55,847 nucleotides of DNA, taken from assembly GCA_028284775.1 (NCBI GenBank), contig JANQRB010000063.1, forward strand, positions 1-55,847, read 5' to 3'. Below the pieces are notes generated by a model that had not been told where the DNA came from, did no database searches, and worked only from the letters and a program-made list of their open reading frames with translations. Each line of letters starts with the position of its first letter. The stretch's first letter is position 1. The stretch is from Candidatus Kapaibacterium sp. Lineage in GTDB: Bacteria > Bacteroidota > Ignavibacteria > Kapaibacteriales > UBA7675. Positions 1 to 8,907 of the stretch are shown one piece after another. The position numbers were made by a program, and so were the translations under genes.

Positions 1-122
1 CCTCCCCTTAAGGTAAGGGGAGGTTGGGAGGGGTTATGAGTATTTAAGGACTTCTTAACTCCCCTAGCCCCTCTTTCAACAAAGAGGGGGACTTGAAAAT
101 AACTAACTTGACAAAGCATTAA
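1..122 (+). repeat. MITE-like intergenic repeat, copy 1 (short type, left end cut off)
   Basis: First of five copies of a hairpin-rich repeat. It opens with a hairpin (CCTCCCCTT / AAGGGGAGG), then carries the second conserved hairpin CCCCTCTTT-CAAC-AAAGAGGGG, and ends in the right terminal sequence TTGACAAAGCATTAA. The left terminal repeat lies outside the window. It lacks the roughly 25-bp insert carried by the long copies. The orientation label is arbitrary and matches copies 2, 4 and 5. Confidence 0.75.
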
Positions 123-327
123 TTCGACTGTACATAAAGATATCGATCGTAGCCGCAATCCCTGGCTTCGCGAACATTGTCACATCGGCCAATGCTCGCT
201 TTCAATGTTCTTTCTTCGTACATTCGCCCATCCATTGATGGAAGCGCGCGCGAGGGAGCCTGCATCGACCATTCTCTTTGCAAGCGCTTTGGTTAAAATT
301 CGGATTCCGGTATTGTAAGGACTGCAG

Positions 328-2427
328 ATGAAACTCTTGAAACTTTTGACATTGTTTTTCTTTGTCTGCTTATCGACTTCCACTTTGAAGGCGCAAGGGA
401 TCTGGCAGCCCACAGCCGGGCCGGCCGGCAGTCTTAACGTCATTGCCGTTGCCGCCAGTGGTGAAATCTTTGCGGGCGCGGACAAGGGACTGTACCGTTC
501 AAATGATGACGGCCGCAGCTGGCAGATTGTTAACAGGGAATGGCGGCATCTTGAAGTCGAGGCAATCGCGATCAACAGGAGCGGTGTCATTCTGGTCTCG
601 TCTGCTTCAAATCTCTATCGATCGGTGGACCTTGGCGAACTATGGCAGCGTATCGACGGCTCCTGGGCTGATTCGCCAATTCGGGCAATGGCGCCTTTCG
701 GTGATAAGGAATTCATCCTGGCAGCGGAAGATGACCTCATTTTCACTTCGACTGATGGCGGCCTGAGCTGGCTCAACAAAGGGAGGACGGGTGGACGAAG
801 CAGAGCGACCGCCATTGCCGCCACGACCGGCAGCAGCTATCTGGTTGCACAGGGGCAGGAGCTCATGTACTCAAGAGACGCTGGTGAATCCTGGCAATCT
901 AAACAATGGTCGCCGTCGCGTCGTGTCGAGTCAATAGTCATCCTGGATGATGAGCATTTCTTTGTCAGCGCGGCCAGTATCTATCGTTCCAGCGACAACG
1001 CCGCAACATGGCAGCTTGTGGCTGACGAGCGTGACATGCGGACGCGCTCGCTGCATCTGAGCTGGGACGGCAGCCTGTTTGCGGAAAACAGTGACGTGAT
1101 GTACCGTTCGCATGATCTGGGCGAAAGCTGGCAACAGTTGATCGATGATACCATCATCTTGATGGCGGGGGCCGCAGATAATGGCGCTGTGTATTGGAAT
1201 GCCGAGGGTATGTTTGCCTCCGATGCCGGTGGCGGAAATTGGAAGCGCAAGGGCGACGGGCCGCCGAATGGGCAGGTCCTGGCGCTGGCGTCAGGCATTG
1301 CCGGCAGTCTGTGGGCCGGGACGGTCAACGGTCTGTTTCGATCGAGGAACAGAGGAGGACGCTGGCAGCCTGTCAGCTTCAGCCCCGGCCTGGCTCATGC
1401 CGACGCGCTGGCGGCGACGCCCCGCGGGCAAATTGTCGTCGGCAGTTCCCGCGCCAACAGTCGCGCTTACCGGTCTGACGACAATGCCGTATCCTGGGAT
1501 TTAATTCAGCCCAATGGCCCCGCGAGTGGCGGAATGCTAGCGGCGGCGGCTAATGTTCACGGCGACTTTTGTATCGCGCTGCGGAACGACGGCCTCTATC
1601 ACAGTCGGGACAATACTAGCGCATGGCGTCCGGTGAATGACATTCCGGCGGACAACATCATCACGAGTATTAGCTACGGCGACGATGGCCTGATAGTTGT
1701 TGGAAGCGATAAGGGACTGCTGCGTTCGACCGATTTCGGGCAGACCTGGTCCGACCTGATATTCAGTCTAGCCGGAGCTGTGTCCTATGTTGTTAAATCT
1801 GAATTGGGCTACTTGTTTGTCGGTGTTTGCGGCCCCGATGAAAACTCCACCGGCCTTTATCGCAGCGACGATCGCGGCCTAACCTGGGAGCAATTGTGGC
1901 AGGGCAATCAGGCCGTCTGTATCACTGATTTCGAAAGCAGCCCGGACGGCAGACTCTATGTTACGAGCTTTAACGCCGTCCATGTTTCCGAAGACTTCGG
2001 GGTCAGCTGGCGCAGATTCACCGATGGTCTGCCCGATCTGGGTCGCAGTGCGGCGCTGACGCTCGGGACTGATAACACTCTTTACATCGCAACCGATTTC
2101 GATGCTGTCTATCGTTTGCAGCCGCCGCCGACCGATATTGAGGAAGGTCGGAGTGTGCCTGGTTTAGTCCCGACGCTCGCGCCGCCCGTGCCCAACCCCT
2201 GTCAATCAGGTGTAGCCATACGTATGGACCTGCCGCAAGCTTCCGACTGCCGTCTCAGGATTCTCTCCATTCGCGGCGACCTGGTCGCGACGCTCCACGC
2301 GGGTCGGCTGCCCGCCGGCGGCCAAAGCTTCGAATGGACCGTCGATCACCTTGCGGTAGGTCGCTATCTTTGTGTGCTGGAAACAAATGGAGGCATTCTG
2401 TCGCAGCCGCTGTATGTTAAACACTGA
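328..2427 (+). CDS. Secreted BNR/Asp-box beta-propeller protein with T9SS sorting domain
   Basis: The product has 699 residues. Residues 1-22 are a signal peptide ending LKAQ. About thirteen Asp-box motifs of the form S-x-D-x-G-x-x-W follow (for example SNDDGRSW, STDGGLSW, STDFGQTW, SDDRGLTW), the signature of BNR/sialidase-type or photosynthesis-stability-factor-like propellers. The last 75 or so residues, starting near VPNPCQSG, are a type A T9SS C-terminal sorting domain. The ATG is preceded by TAAGGA at a suitable distance. The protein should be exported by Sec, carried over the outer membrane by T9SS and anchored or released at the surface. Asp-box repeats alone do not imply sialidase activity, and no catalytic Arg triad or Asp/Tyr/Glu set was recognised, so a structural or binding role is likelier. 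Ligand unknown. Confidence 0.93.
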   Translation: MKLLKLLTLFFFVCLSTSTLKAQGIWQPTAGPAGSLNVIAVAASGEIFAGADKGLYRSNDDGRSWQIVNREWRHLEVEAIAINRSGVILVSSASNLYRSVDLGELWQRIDGSWADSPIRAMAPFGDKEFILAAEDDLIFTSTDGGLSWLNKGRTGGRSRATAIAATTGSSYLVAQGQELMYSRDAGESWQSKQWSPSRRVESIVILDDEHFFVSAASIYRSSDNAATWQLVADERDMRTRSLHLSWDGSLFAENSDVMYRSHDLGESWQQLIDDTIILMAGAADNGAVYWNAEGMFASDAGGGNWKRKGDGPPNGQVLALASGIAGSLWAGTVNGLFRSRNRGGRWQPVSFSPGLAHADALAATPRGQIVVGSSRANSRAYRSDDNAVSWDLIQPNGPASGGMLAAAANVHGDFCIALRNDGLYHSRDNTSAWRPVNDIPADNIITSISYGDDGLIVVGSDKGLLRSTDFGQTWSDLIFSLAGAVSYVVKSELGYLFVGVCGPDENSTGLYRSDDRGLTWEQLWQGNQAVCITDFESSPDGRLYVTSFNAVHVSEDFGVSWRRFTDGLPDLGRSAALTLGTDNTLYIATDFDAVYRLQPPPTDIEEGRSVPGLVPTLAPPVPNPCQSGVAIRMDLPQASDCRLRILSIRGDLVATLHAGRLPAGGQSFEWTVDHLAVGRYLCVLETNGGILSQPLYVKH

Positions 2428-2872
2428 GCAGTGAAGCACTAAGCGCTCTCAGCATACACCGGAGCCCGCAGTTTGCCGCAAATGCCGCGCGGATGAGTCC
2501 GCCTCCGGTCATGGATATCCACATGTACCCGGCATTCATTGATGAGTCGGAAATAGTTGTTGCATATACATTACATTCCTCGTACATTCTCCGCTACTGC
2601 CAGGGTACATGCCGTTCGGGGCCGCACGATCGAAGCGCAAGGTCGTAGGGAAGAGCCACAAAAGTATCGTTCCGAATTGCAGCCAGGCCTACCCCCAGTC
2701 ACCTGCTGCCGGAATTGGGGTCAGTACCAGAAATAAATCAGCATCAGCGCGGCTCGTTCACAGGTTGTTCAGGCTAAGTTCCCGGTTGTCATACATTTAC
2801 CACGTCCGCCGCTGATATCACTGCCAGGGTCAATTCAATCCACAATTTTTCCACGTAACCGGAGGAAAGGCC
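2428..2872. other. Intergenic region, promoter area of the metalloprotease gene
   Basis: There is no convincing gene here. ACTGCCAGGGT occurs twice about 225 bp apart, and a run of GTTC elements lies 75-120 bp before the next start codon (separate entry). No clear terminator follows the upstream gene. Confidence 0.5.
2753..2798 (+). promoter_or_regulatory. Possible operator: GTTC elements at 11-bp spacing
   Basis: GTTC occurs at 2756, 2767 and 2778, followed by GTCA at 2788, so the spacing is 11, 11 and 10 bp. The outer pair (CGTTCAC and AGTTCCC) is 22 bp apart, the spacing of the two half-sites in known LytTR operators. The half-sites match the LytTR consensus only partly. It lies 75-120 bp upstream of the metalloprotease start. 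Binding is inferred. Confidence 0.25.
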
Positions 2873-5800
2873 ATGAGGCTTGCTTCTGCCGTAGCCCTTG
2901 CGACCGCCTGGGCATTGTTAAGTACTGCGCCGGCACAAGCGCAGCTCGACCCCACGACCAGTGATGCCGCAGCGCATCTGTCAACGATTAACTTCACAAC
3001 GATCACGAGCATCGACAGACCCGGCAAGGAGAGCGAGCGTGACGAGCTGGCGCTCTTTCGCCGCAGCGCGCGTCCTGCCGCCGCTTCCGAGAGCATCCCG
3101 ACGCAGGCGGTGTTTATGAGCATCGATGATGCGATCTATCGTTCGCTGGACCCACGCGGACACCATCATATCAGTATCGCCGATTTTGCCCTGGCGCCGG
3201 ACCGCTCGGTGACGCTCGACCTGGAAAGCTTTCAGGTATTGAGCGCTGATGCCCTCGTCGTTGCCGGAACCGCTGACGGCGATGTTCCGATCGCTTACGA
3301 AGTCGGATTGTTCCTGCGCGGCAGCGTGCGCGGAATGAGCGAATCCTTTGTCTACCTCTCGATCTTTCCCGGCTACGCCATGGGCTATGTGGAGATGCCG
3401 CTCGATGCCTCCGGCGCCATGCTGCGTTTCCTGATCGCGCCGCTCAGCATCGCCGATGGGCAAACCTCCGTCCTGGGCGTTTGCGACGAGCAGTTTCTGC
3501 CGGCGGAAGAGTTCGACGAACACTTCTGCAGCACCAATGACGAGCCCCTGAATGAAGGTGTATTTGAGCGTATAATGGCTGAAATGGAAGGCCAGAAACA
3601 GAAAGGCCGTGATGAAGTCCAGATCAACGAAGAAACAATGGTGGCCTATGTGGCGATCGATTGCGATTACGAATACTACGGCGACCACTCGGACAACATC
3701 TCGCGGACCGTTAACTATTCGCTTTCCGTGATGGGCGCCAGTTCGGCCGTCTACGACCGCGATCTCAATTTTCAATTGCACGTGCCCTATATCCGCGTGT
3801 GGACCTCGGTCGATCCCTATCCGGGCAATAACACTTCATCGCTGTTGTCGCAGGTGCGCACGTATTGGAATGCGAACATGGGCCATGTGGAGCGTTCGCT
3901 CGTCCATCTTTTCTCCGGTGCGACCGGCGGCGGGCGGGCCTATATCGCGGCGCTCTGCGGCTCGGTGCAATATGCCGTCAGCGGCGTGGGCTGGAACAGC
4001 ACCTTCCCGCCGACGGGCTACCTCTACGACATCTATCTGGTAGCGCACGAAACAGGTCACAACTTTGCCGCCAACCACACGCAGAATTGCTTCTGGAGTC
4101 CGCCGATCGACTCCTGTTCGTTGGGCGGCGGCGGCACGTCCTGCCTGAATACGCCTATCCCGCGCGAAGGTACCATTATGAGCTACTGCGGCAACAGGCG
4201 CAATTATTTTCATCCGCGCGTCAGCACCTACATGCGCAACTACGCCGAACCCAAAGCCTGCGTTCATAAGCTTGAAAGCGACTATGCCGATGACCTGGCC
4301 GTGCTGCAATTTTCAGCGCCGGCCCAGGGCGGAATCTACGCCGTTGGCAGCGGGTTTACGCCGACCGCGCGTTTCGCCAATCTCGGCAGCAACGCACAGA
4401 GCAATGTGACCATGACCTACGAAATTCAGACAACCAGCGGCACGGTGTTCTTCAGCAGCACGCGGCTGGTGGCTTCAATGGCGGCGGGCGCGGAATTCAC
4501 CATATCTTTTGATCCCGTTACCCTGTCGAGCAGCGGCACCTTTCTGACCATCGTCACCATCAACCTCGGCGGCGATGAAAATCCGATTAACAATAGCCTT
4601 ACGCGCCCCTTCCAGGTTGTGCCTTCGGTGGCGGGCAGCATCACGCTCGACGCGCCCAACGGCCTCGATACCCTCTGTGCCGACACGACATACTATATAA
4701 GCTGGACCTACTCCGGCGCCATTACGGATGTGCGAATCGAATGGACGCCCGACGACGGCGACAGCTGGTATGACGTGATTTCCAAAACGGCAGCGGCGCC
4801 CGGCAGCTATGCCTGGCGCGTGCCGTCGATAACAACAGATCGCGCACGGGTTCGAATTATGGATCGGCTCAACTCGGCCACCAGCGACGTCAGCGACTTC
4901 ACATTCAGGATCGTAGAGAAAAACGACATTCAGCCGATCGAGTTTATCAATCCGGTGATTAATGCGGGGCTCCATCCGCCCTTCCGGCCTATCGTCAGGG
5001 TCCGCAACAATGGTACGGAAGATCAGAAGGACGTGCCTGTCCGCATCCGTATCCGCCATCGCGTGCTGGAGCACGACGTCTATAATCGTACCCTGACGCT
5101 GGCCCGGCTGAATGCCGGCGAAAGCAAAACGGTGGTCTTTCCCAAAGCGACGGGCTTCCCCTCGGCCACAAGCAGCAATTACGACGAGTTTTTGATCTAT
5201 GCCCGTGCCCTGCACAGCGGCGACACCGATCCCTGGAACGACTCGCTCTCGCGCTACTTTGACATCGATCATGCCAGCGCGATCGCAACGGCCGGCGATT
5301 ATCACAGCATGGCGCTGCTGCCTTCCGACGGCAGCGTCTGGACCTGGGGCCACAACTTCTACGGCCAGCTCGGCAACGGCTCCAACAGCCCGCGTTCGCG
5401 TCCCGTACGCATGCTGGACATACGCGGCGCGGTCGACATCGCCGGCGGCGGCTATACCTCCTTCGTGCTGCTGGCGGACGGCAATGTCTGGTCCTGCGGC
5501 TACGGCTACTACGGTCAACTCGGCACCGGCAGCACGGTCAATGCCAACCGGCCGGCGCGCATAACAGCGCTCAGCAATATCGTGGAAGTGTCGGCGGGAC
5601 GTTATCACGGCCTGGCGCTGGAGAGCGACGGCACGGTCTGGGCCTGGGGCCGCAATAACTACGGTCAGCTCGGCGACGGCACCTCGATTCAGCGCAACAC
5701 GCCCGTCGATGTCAAAATCAGCGATGTTGTGGCGCTGGCTGCCGGCGAATGGCACTCCTACGCCCTCAAAGCCGATGGCACGGTCTGGGCCTGGGGTCGC

Positions 5801-7714
5801 AACATCGACGGTCAACTCGGGAACGGCAGCAACTTCGACAGCAAGGTGCCGGTGCAGGTCAGCAATATCTCTTCGGCGCTGGCAATCGCCGCCGGCGATG
5901 ATCACGGTGTGGCCCTCCTGGCCGATGGCAATGTCAATTCCTGGGGCGACAACAGCTACGGCCAGCTCGGCGACGGCACCAGCAGCGACAGCAACATTCC
6001 GCTGCTGGTGGCGAGCTTCAGCAACGGCAAAACCGTCTCGGCCGGTCGTTATCACAGTACGGCGCTCAAAAACGACGGCACCGTCTGGAGCTGGGGACGC
6101 AACAATTATGGCCAGCTCGGCGACAACAGCTTTATCGACCGCAGCTCGCCCGTGCAGGCAACGGGCGTCACGGATGCCGTTGACCTCGGCGAAAACGGCT
6201 GGCATTCGATCCTGGTGAACGAGGACGGACAGATTTGCGCCAGCGGCTACAATTTCTCCGGCCAGGTCGGCGACGGCACAACGGTGAATCGAGACGAATA
6301 TACATGCCAGAACGCCTTTGAAGCCGTTGTGCAGAATCGCTTTACGAGCGGCGGGTATTATCACAGTGTCGCCATCAAAGTCAACAGTGGCCGTGCTTAT
6401 GCCTGGGGACGTAACAACAACGGTCAGCTCGGCAACGGCAGCTTTACGGACAGCCCGACGCCGGTTCTGGTCAACACCGTCACGAATGTGCTTTCCGTTG
6501 CCACGGGCGCCTATCATAATTTCGCGATTCGCGACAACGGCGAGCTGTGGGCCTGGGGGCACAGCGGCGACGGCAAGCTGGGTATCGGCCCGACGACCGA
6601 CCGGAATTCGCCCGTGCAGGTCACCGGCGTCAGCAATGTGATCGGCGCTTCGGCCAGTGTCTACCACAGCGCCGCCGTTACCGCCGATGGCCGCGTCTAT
6701 ACCTGGGGCGATAACAGTCAGGGTCAGCTCGGCGACGGCACCATGATCGATCGCGATACGCCCGTGCTCGTGGGCGGCATCACGAATGTCATTGCCGTCT
6801 CGGCGGGTCTGTTTCACACCATGGCGCTCAAGAACGACGGCACGGTCTGGGCTTGGGGCTGGAACAATAACGGCCAGATCGGCGATGGCTCCACCACGGC
6901 GAACTACACGACGCCGCAGCGGGTGAACGATATCGAACTGGCTATCGGGATCGGCGCCGGACTGTATCACAGTATGGCCCTGCTTAACAATGGCGAGGTC
7001 CTGACCTGGGGCTCCAATATCGTCGGGCAGTTGGGTGACGGTACAACGACCGGCCGCAACCTGCCGGGTCTGGTGACCGGTATCCGGCCTGTGGCGCAGA
7101 TAGCGCGCGGCGCGTACCACAGTGCCATCCTGCTGGACGGCGGAGCTGTCCAGGGCTGGGGCTACAATGTCTACGGTCAATTGGGCGAGGGCAGCTTCAC
7201 GAGCTGGTTTACTTCGCCGGTGACGGCTGACGGCGTCGTTGATGCCGTCCAGCTTGGCGAACGAAACTTCCACGGCATTCTGCACCGCGGCGGAGGCGAT
7301 GTCTGTGCCGCCGGCTGGAATAACTACGGCCAGCTCGGCGATGGCGGGACTCTCAACCAGAATGTCTATACCTGCCTGACGACGTCGTTCCTGAAACAGC
7401 CCTTCCTGGAGCTGCCGGACGATGCCCGCCTGCTGCCGGGCGATGCGCCGGAGGCCCCGGTTGGAAGCCTGCTGCGCGTCTTCCCGAATCCCGGCAACGG
7501 TCTGTTTATGCTTGAAGGCATTATGCCCGAAGAAGGAGTCGTGCTGCTGACGATCAGCGATGCTCTGGGTCGCGAGGTCTACCGACAACGGCATGAGGAT
7601 GGCGGAGGCCTGACCGAGACAATCGATCTGCGCCACCTTGCGCGCGGCGTGTATCATCTGCGGCTCGTGTCGGAACGCGGCACGCTCGCCGATGAACGAA
7701 TCATCCTACGCTAA
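2873..7714 (+). CDS. Secreted zinc metalloprotease fused to two 7-repeat RCC1 propellers, T9SS cargo
   Basis: The product has 1613 residues. Residues 1-24 are a signal peptide ending AQAQ, and 25 to about 240 resemble an N-terminal pro-region. About 250-470 is a reprolysin-like (M12B-type) catalytic domain with the zinc motif HETGHNFAANH (His392, Glu393, His396, His402; Ala replaces the usual Gly) and a Met-turn at Met436 (TIMSYCG). Two CARDB/Ig-like segments follow (about 470-675 and 690-790). Residues 805-1500 hold 14 RCC1 repeats (W-G-x-N-x-x-G-Q-L-G-x-G) in two sets of seven; the seventh and fourteenth both have the variant form C-A-x-G-[YW]-N with a trailing Y-T-C. About 1533-1613 is a type A T9SS sorting domain. 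GGAGG seven bases before the ATG supports the start. Expected to act at the surface or outside the cell as a protease targeted by its propellers; the substrate cannot be told. Confidence 0.95.
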   Translation: MRLASAVALATAWALLSTAPAQAQLDPTTSDAAAHLSTINFTTITSIDRPGKESERDELALFRRSARPAAASESIPTQAVFMSIDDAIYRSLDPRGHHHISIADFALAPDRSVTLDLESFQVLSADALVVAGTADGDVPIAYEVGLFLRGSVRGMSESFVYLSIFPGYAMGYVEMPLDASGAMLRFLIAPLSIADGQTSVLGVCDEQFLPAEEFDEHFCSTNDEPLNEGVFERIMAEMEGQKQKGRDEVQINEETMVAYVAIDCDYEYYGDHSDNISRTVNYSLSVMGASSAVYDRDLNFQLHVPYIRVWTSVDPYPGNNTSSLLSQVRTYWNANMGHVERSLVHLFSGATGGGRAYIAALCGSVQYAVSGVGWNSTFPPTGYLYDIYLVAHETGHNFAANHTQNCFWSPPIDSCSLGGGGTSCLNTPIPREGTIMSYCGNRRNYFHPRVSTYMRNYAEPKACVHKLESDYADDLAVLQFSAPAQGGIYAVGSGFTPTARFANLGSNAQSNVTMTYEIQTTSGTVFFSSTRLVASMAAGAEFTISFDPVTLSSSGTFLTIVTINLGGDENPINNSLTRPFQVVPSVAGSITLDAPNGLDTLCADTTYYISWTYSGAITDVRIEWTPDDGDSWYDVISKTAAAPGSYAWRVPSITTDRARVRIMDRLNSATSDVSDFTFRIVEKNDIQPIEFINPVINAGLHPPFRPIVRVRNNGTEDQKDVPVRIRIRHRVLEHDVYNRTLTLARLNAGESKTVVFPKATGFPSATSSNYDEFLIYARALHSGDTDPWNDSLSRYFDIDHASAIATAGDYHSMALLPSDGSVWTWGHNFYGQLGNGSNSPRSRPVRMLDIRGAVDIAGGGYTSFVLLADGNVWSCGYGYYGQLGTGSTVNANRPARITALSNIVEVSAGRYHGLALESDGTVWAWGRNNYGQLGDGTSIQRNTPVDVKISDVVALAAGEWHSYALKADGTVWAWGRNIDGQLGNGSNFDSKVPVQVSNISSALAIAAGDDHGVALLADGNVNSWGDNSYGQLGDGTSSDSNIPLLVASFSNGKTVSAGRYHSTALKNDGTVWSWGRNNYGQLGDNSFIDRSSPVQATGVTDAVDLGENGWHSILVNEDGQICASGYNFSGQVGDGTTVNRDEYTCQNAFEAVVQNRFTSGGYYHSVAIKVNSGRAYAWGRNNNGQLGNGSFTDSPTPVLVNTVTNVLSVATGAYHNFAIRDNGELWAWGHSGDGKLGIGPTTDRNSPVQVTGVSNVIGASASVYHSAAVTADGRVYTWGDNSQGQLGDGTMIDRDTPVLVGGITNVIAVSAGLFHTMALKNDGTVWAWGWNNNGQIGDGSTTANYTTPQRVNDIELAIGIGAGLYHSMALLNNGEVLTWGSNIVGQLGDGTTTGRNLPGLVTGIRPVAQIARGAYHSAILLDGGAVQGWGYNVYGQLGEGSFTSWFTSPVTADGVVDAVQLGERNFHGILHRGGGDVCAAGWNNYGQLGDGGTLNQNVYTCLTTSFLKQPFLELPDDARLLPGDAPEAPVGSLLRVFPNPGNGLFMLEGIMPEEGVVLLTISDALGREVYRQRHEDGGGLTETIDLRHLARGVYHLRLVSERGTLADERIILR

Positions 7715-7742
7715 AAGCTACTCGTTCACTTTAGCGGGGCCC

Positions 7743-7779
7743 GCCCGCCGTGTATGCGGCCGGCGGGCTCTTTTTGTTT
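7743..7779 (+). terminator. Rho-independent terminator after the metalloprotease gene
   Basis: A perfect 8-bp GC stem (GCCCGCCG / CGGCGGGC) with a 10-nt loop is followed by TCTTTTTGTTT, about 30 nt past the stop codon. Confidence 0.85.
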
Positions 7780-8366
7780 GCGTGATGCCGGAACGCAGTT
7801 TCCATCCTGTATCTGCAATTATCCCGGCCGATGTAACGTTTTGATCCGGAGCGGATTAAACAGCTAAACCGGCTCGATTCCCTGGCGAGGCCGACGGCCG
7901 GATAACGATCGACGCAAAAAAGATGTCTATTCCACGCTTTTACCCTTGTGTATCATCTGCGAATAAATATATTTGCGCTTCGATAACTAAACAAAGATCA
8001 TAATATGCTTGCCGGGCATATTTTTTAATCATATCAATATTGCTGCTTAACAAAGCTCCTTGCGTCAGCAGTTTTGCTTTGATTCACACTCCGCCGCGTG
8101 TACCACCAATTGCCGGTCTGTGAAGCAGCGCAAAGACCAGGAAAGGCTGAAGTCATCAGTTGATGTCAATTGAGTGAATTGTCCTGAGTGAAACGCAATC
8201 GAATCTGTTCCGGCGCTCCGGGATGGAAGGGATCTGTATTCGGCGGAACCGACAGGCGGCAGAGCTTTGTCCGGCTCCCGGTGCTTGCTCGACAGGTCTG
8301 CTCACACCGCCGAATATTCTTCCTGCGGGATTGAGTCTGTGCCTGGGCGTAGCGACAAGCCGGTAG
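7780..8366. other. Gene-free stretch, partly AT-rich
   Basis: No reading frame here resembles a protein. The part around 7920-8060 is distinctly AT-richer than the genes and contains a terminator-like hairpin (separate entry). No kinase remnant that could partner the downstream orphan regulator was recognised by eye. Confidence 0.5.
8002..8026 (+). terminator. Terminator-like hairpin with T-run and no gene upstream
   Basis: AATATGC / GCATATT pairs over 7 bp with a 7-nt loop and is followed by a run of T. The nearest upstream gene already ends at a better terminator, so this may close a small RNA or may be chance in AT-rich DNA. Confidence 0.35.
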
Positions 8367-8544
8367 CTAGAGTTTTGTCAATGAAATATTCTATAGTTAT
8401 ACCTCCCCTTATGGTAAGGGGGTGAGGCGCGGACTGAGCGCCGAACGAGGAGGGGTTATGAGTATTTAAAGACTTCTTAACTCCCCTAGCCCCTCTTTCA
8501 ACAAAGAGGGGAACTTGAAAATATCTAATTTGACACAGCACTAG
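8367..8544 (+). repeat. MITE-like intergenic repeat, copy 2 (long type)
   Basis: The element is bounded by CTAG on both sides. The left end reads CTAGAGTTTTGTCAA and the reverse complement of the right end reads CTAGTGCTGTGTCAAA, imperfect terminal inverted repeats. Inside are the TATGG-loop hairpin, the long-type insert GGCGCGGACTGAGCGCC (itself a hairpin) and the CCCCTCTTT-CAAC-AAAGAGGGG hairpin. It has no coding capacity. Confidence 0.75.
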
Positions 8545-8907
8545 TTCCTTGCAGCTTGCGGCTATACCCTTGCAGCGCATTCGATTGCTTCCGCACCAGT
8601 CAGTTAACAACTGCGGATGGAGTAAAAATCTTCCCGCAGCAATCTACCGGCCGGCGAGGCCGATGGACCGATATTGTCTTGCGCCACACCCCTTGCCGGG
8701 GGGACTGTGATCAGTTGTGCAAAGATCACCGGGTAGTCTGTTGCGAGCGCCCGCGTGCCCGACTGACAAACCACAACCAGACAATGCTCCTGTCTTCCGC
8801 ATGAGCCGAAGGGAATCCGATGGCCGCAAACCAGCATTGCCGCTCTATCGGAAGTGGAGTCATTTGTTTAATCATGCAACACTTAACCAGCGCCAGTGAG
8901 GTACTAT
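8545..8907. other. Leader region of the orphan LytTR regulator
   Basis: No gene was recognised. The palindrome-like CAGTTAACAACTG lies near 8601-8613. No good promoter match could be fixed by eye. Confidence 0.4.
8896..8901 (+). promoter_or_regulatory. Ribosome binding site fixing the start of the orphan LytTR gene
   Basis: GTGAGG ends 6 nt before the ATG at 8908. The GTG within it opens the same frame but would consume the ribosome site, and the paralogues begin MIKA/MIEA, so the ATG is preferred. Confidence 0.7.

Noticed and set aside
328..2427. Sialidase
   Set aside because: Asp-boxes are abundant but the catalytic residues of sialidases were not found; Asp-boxes also occur in many non-enzymatic propellers.
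4475..7657. Long open frame (about 1060 codons) on the minus strand opposite the RCC1 propellers
   Set aside because: It is the mirror of a repetitive GC-rich gene. Its translation is a low-complexity repeat of Ala/Val/Gly/Asp without any domain, and it has no ribosome site. The plus-strand protein has clear domains.
8302..8610. Open frames inside the repeats encoding VPLFVERGARGV-like peptides (also 44607-44897)
   Set aside because: They are translations of the repeat hairpin, recur wherever the repeat occurs, and are a known kind of spurious annotation.
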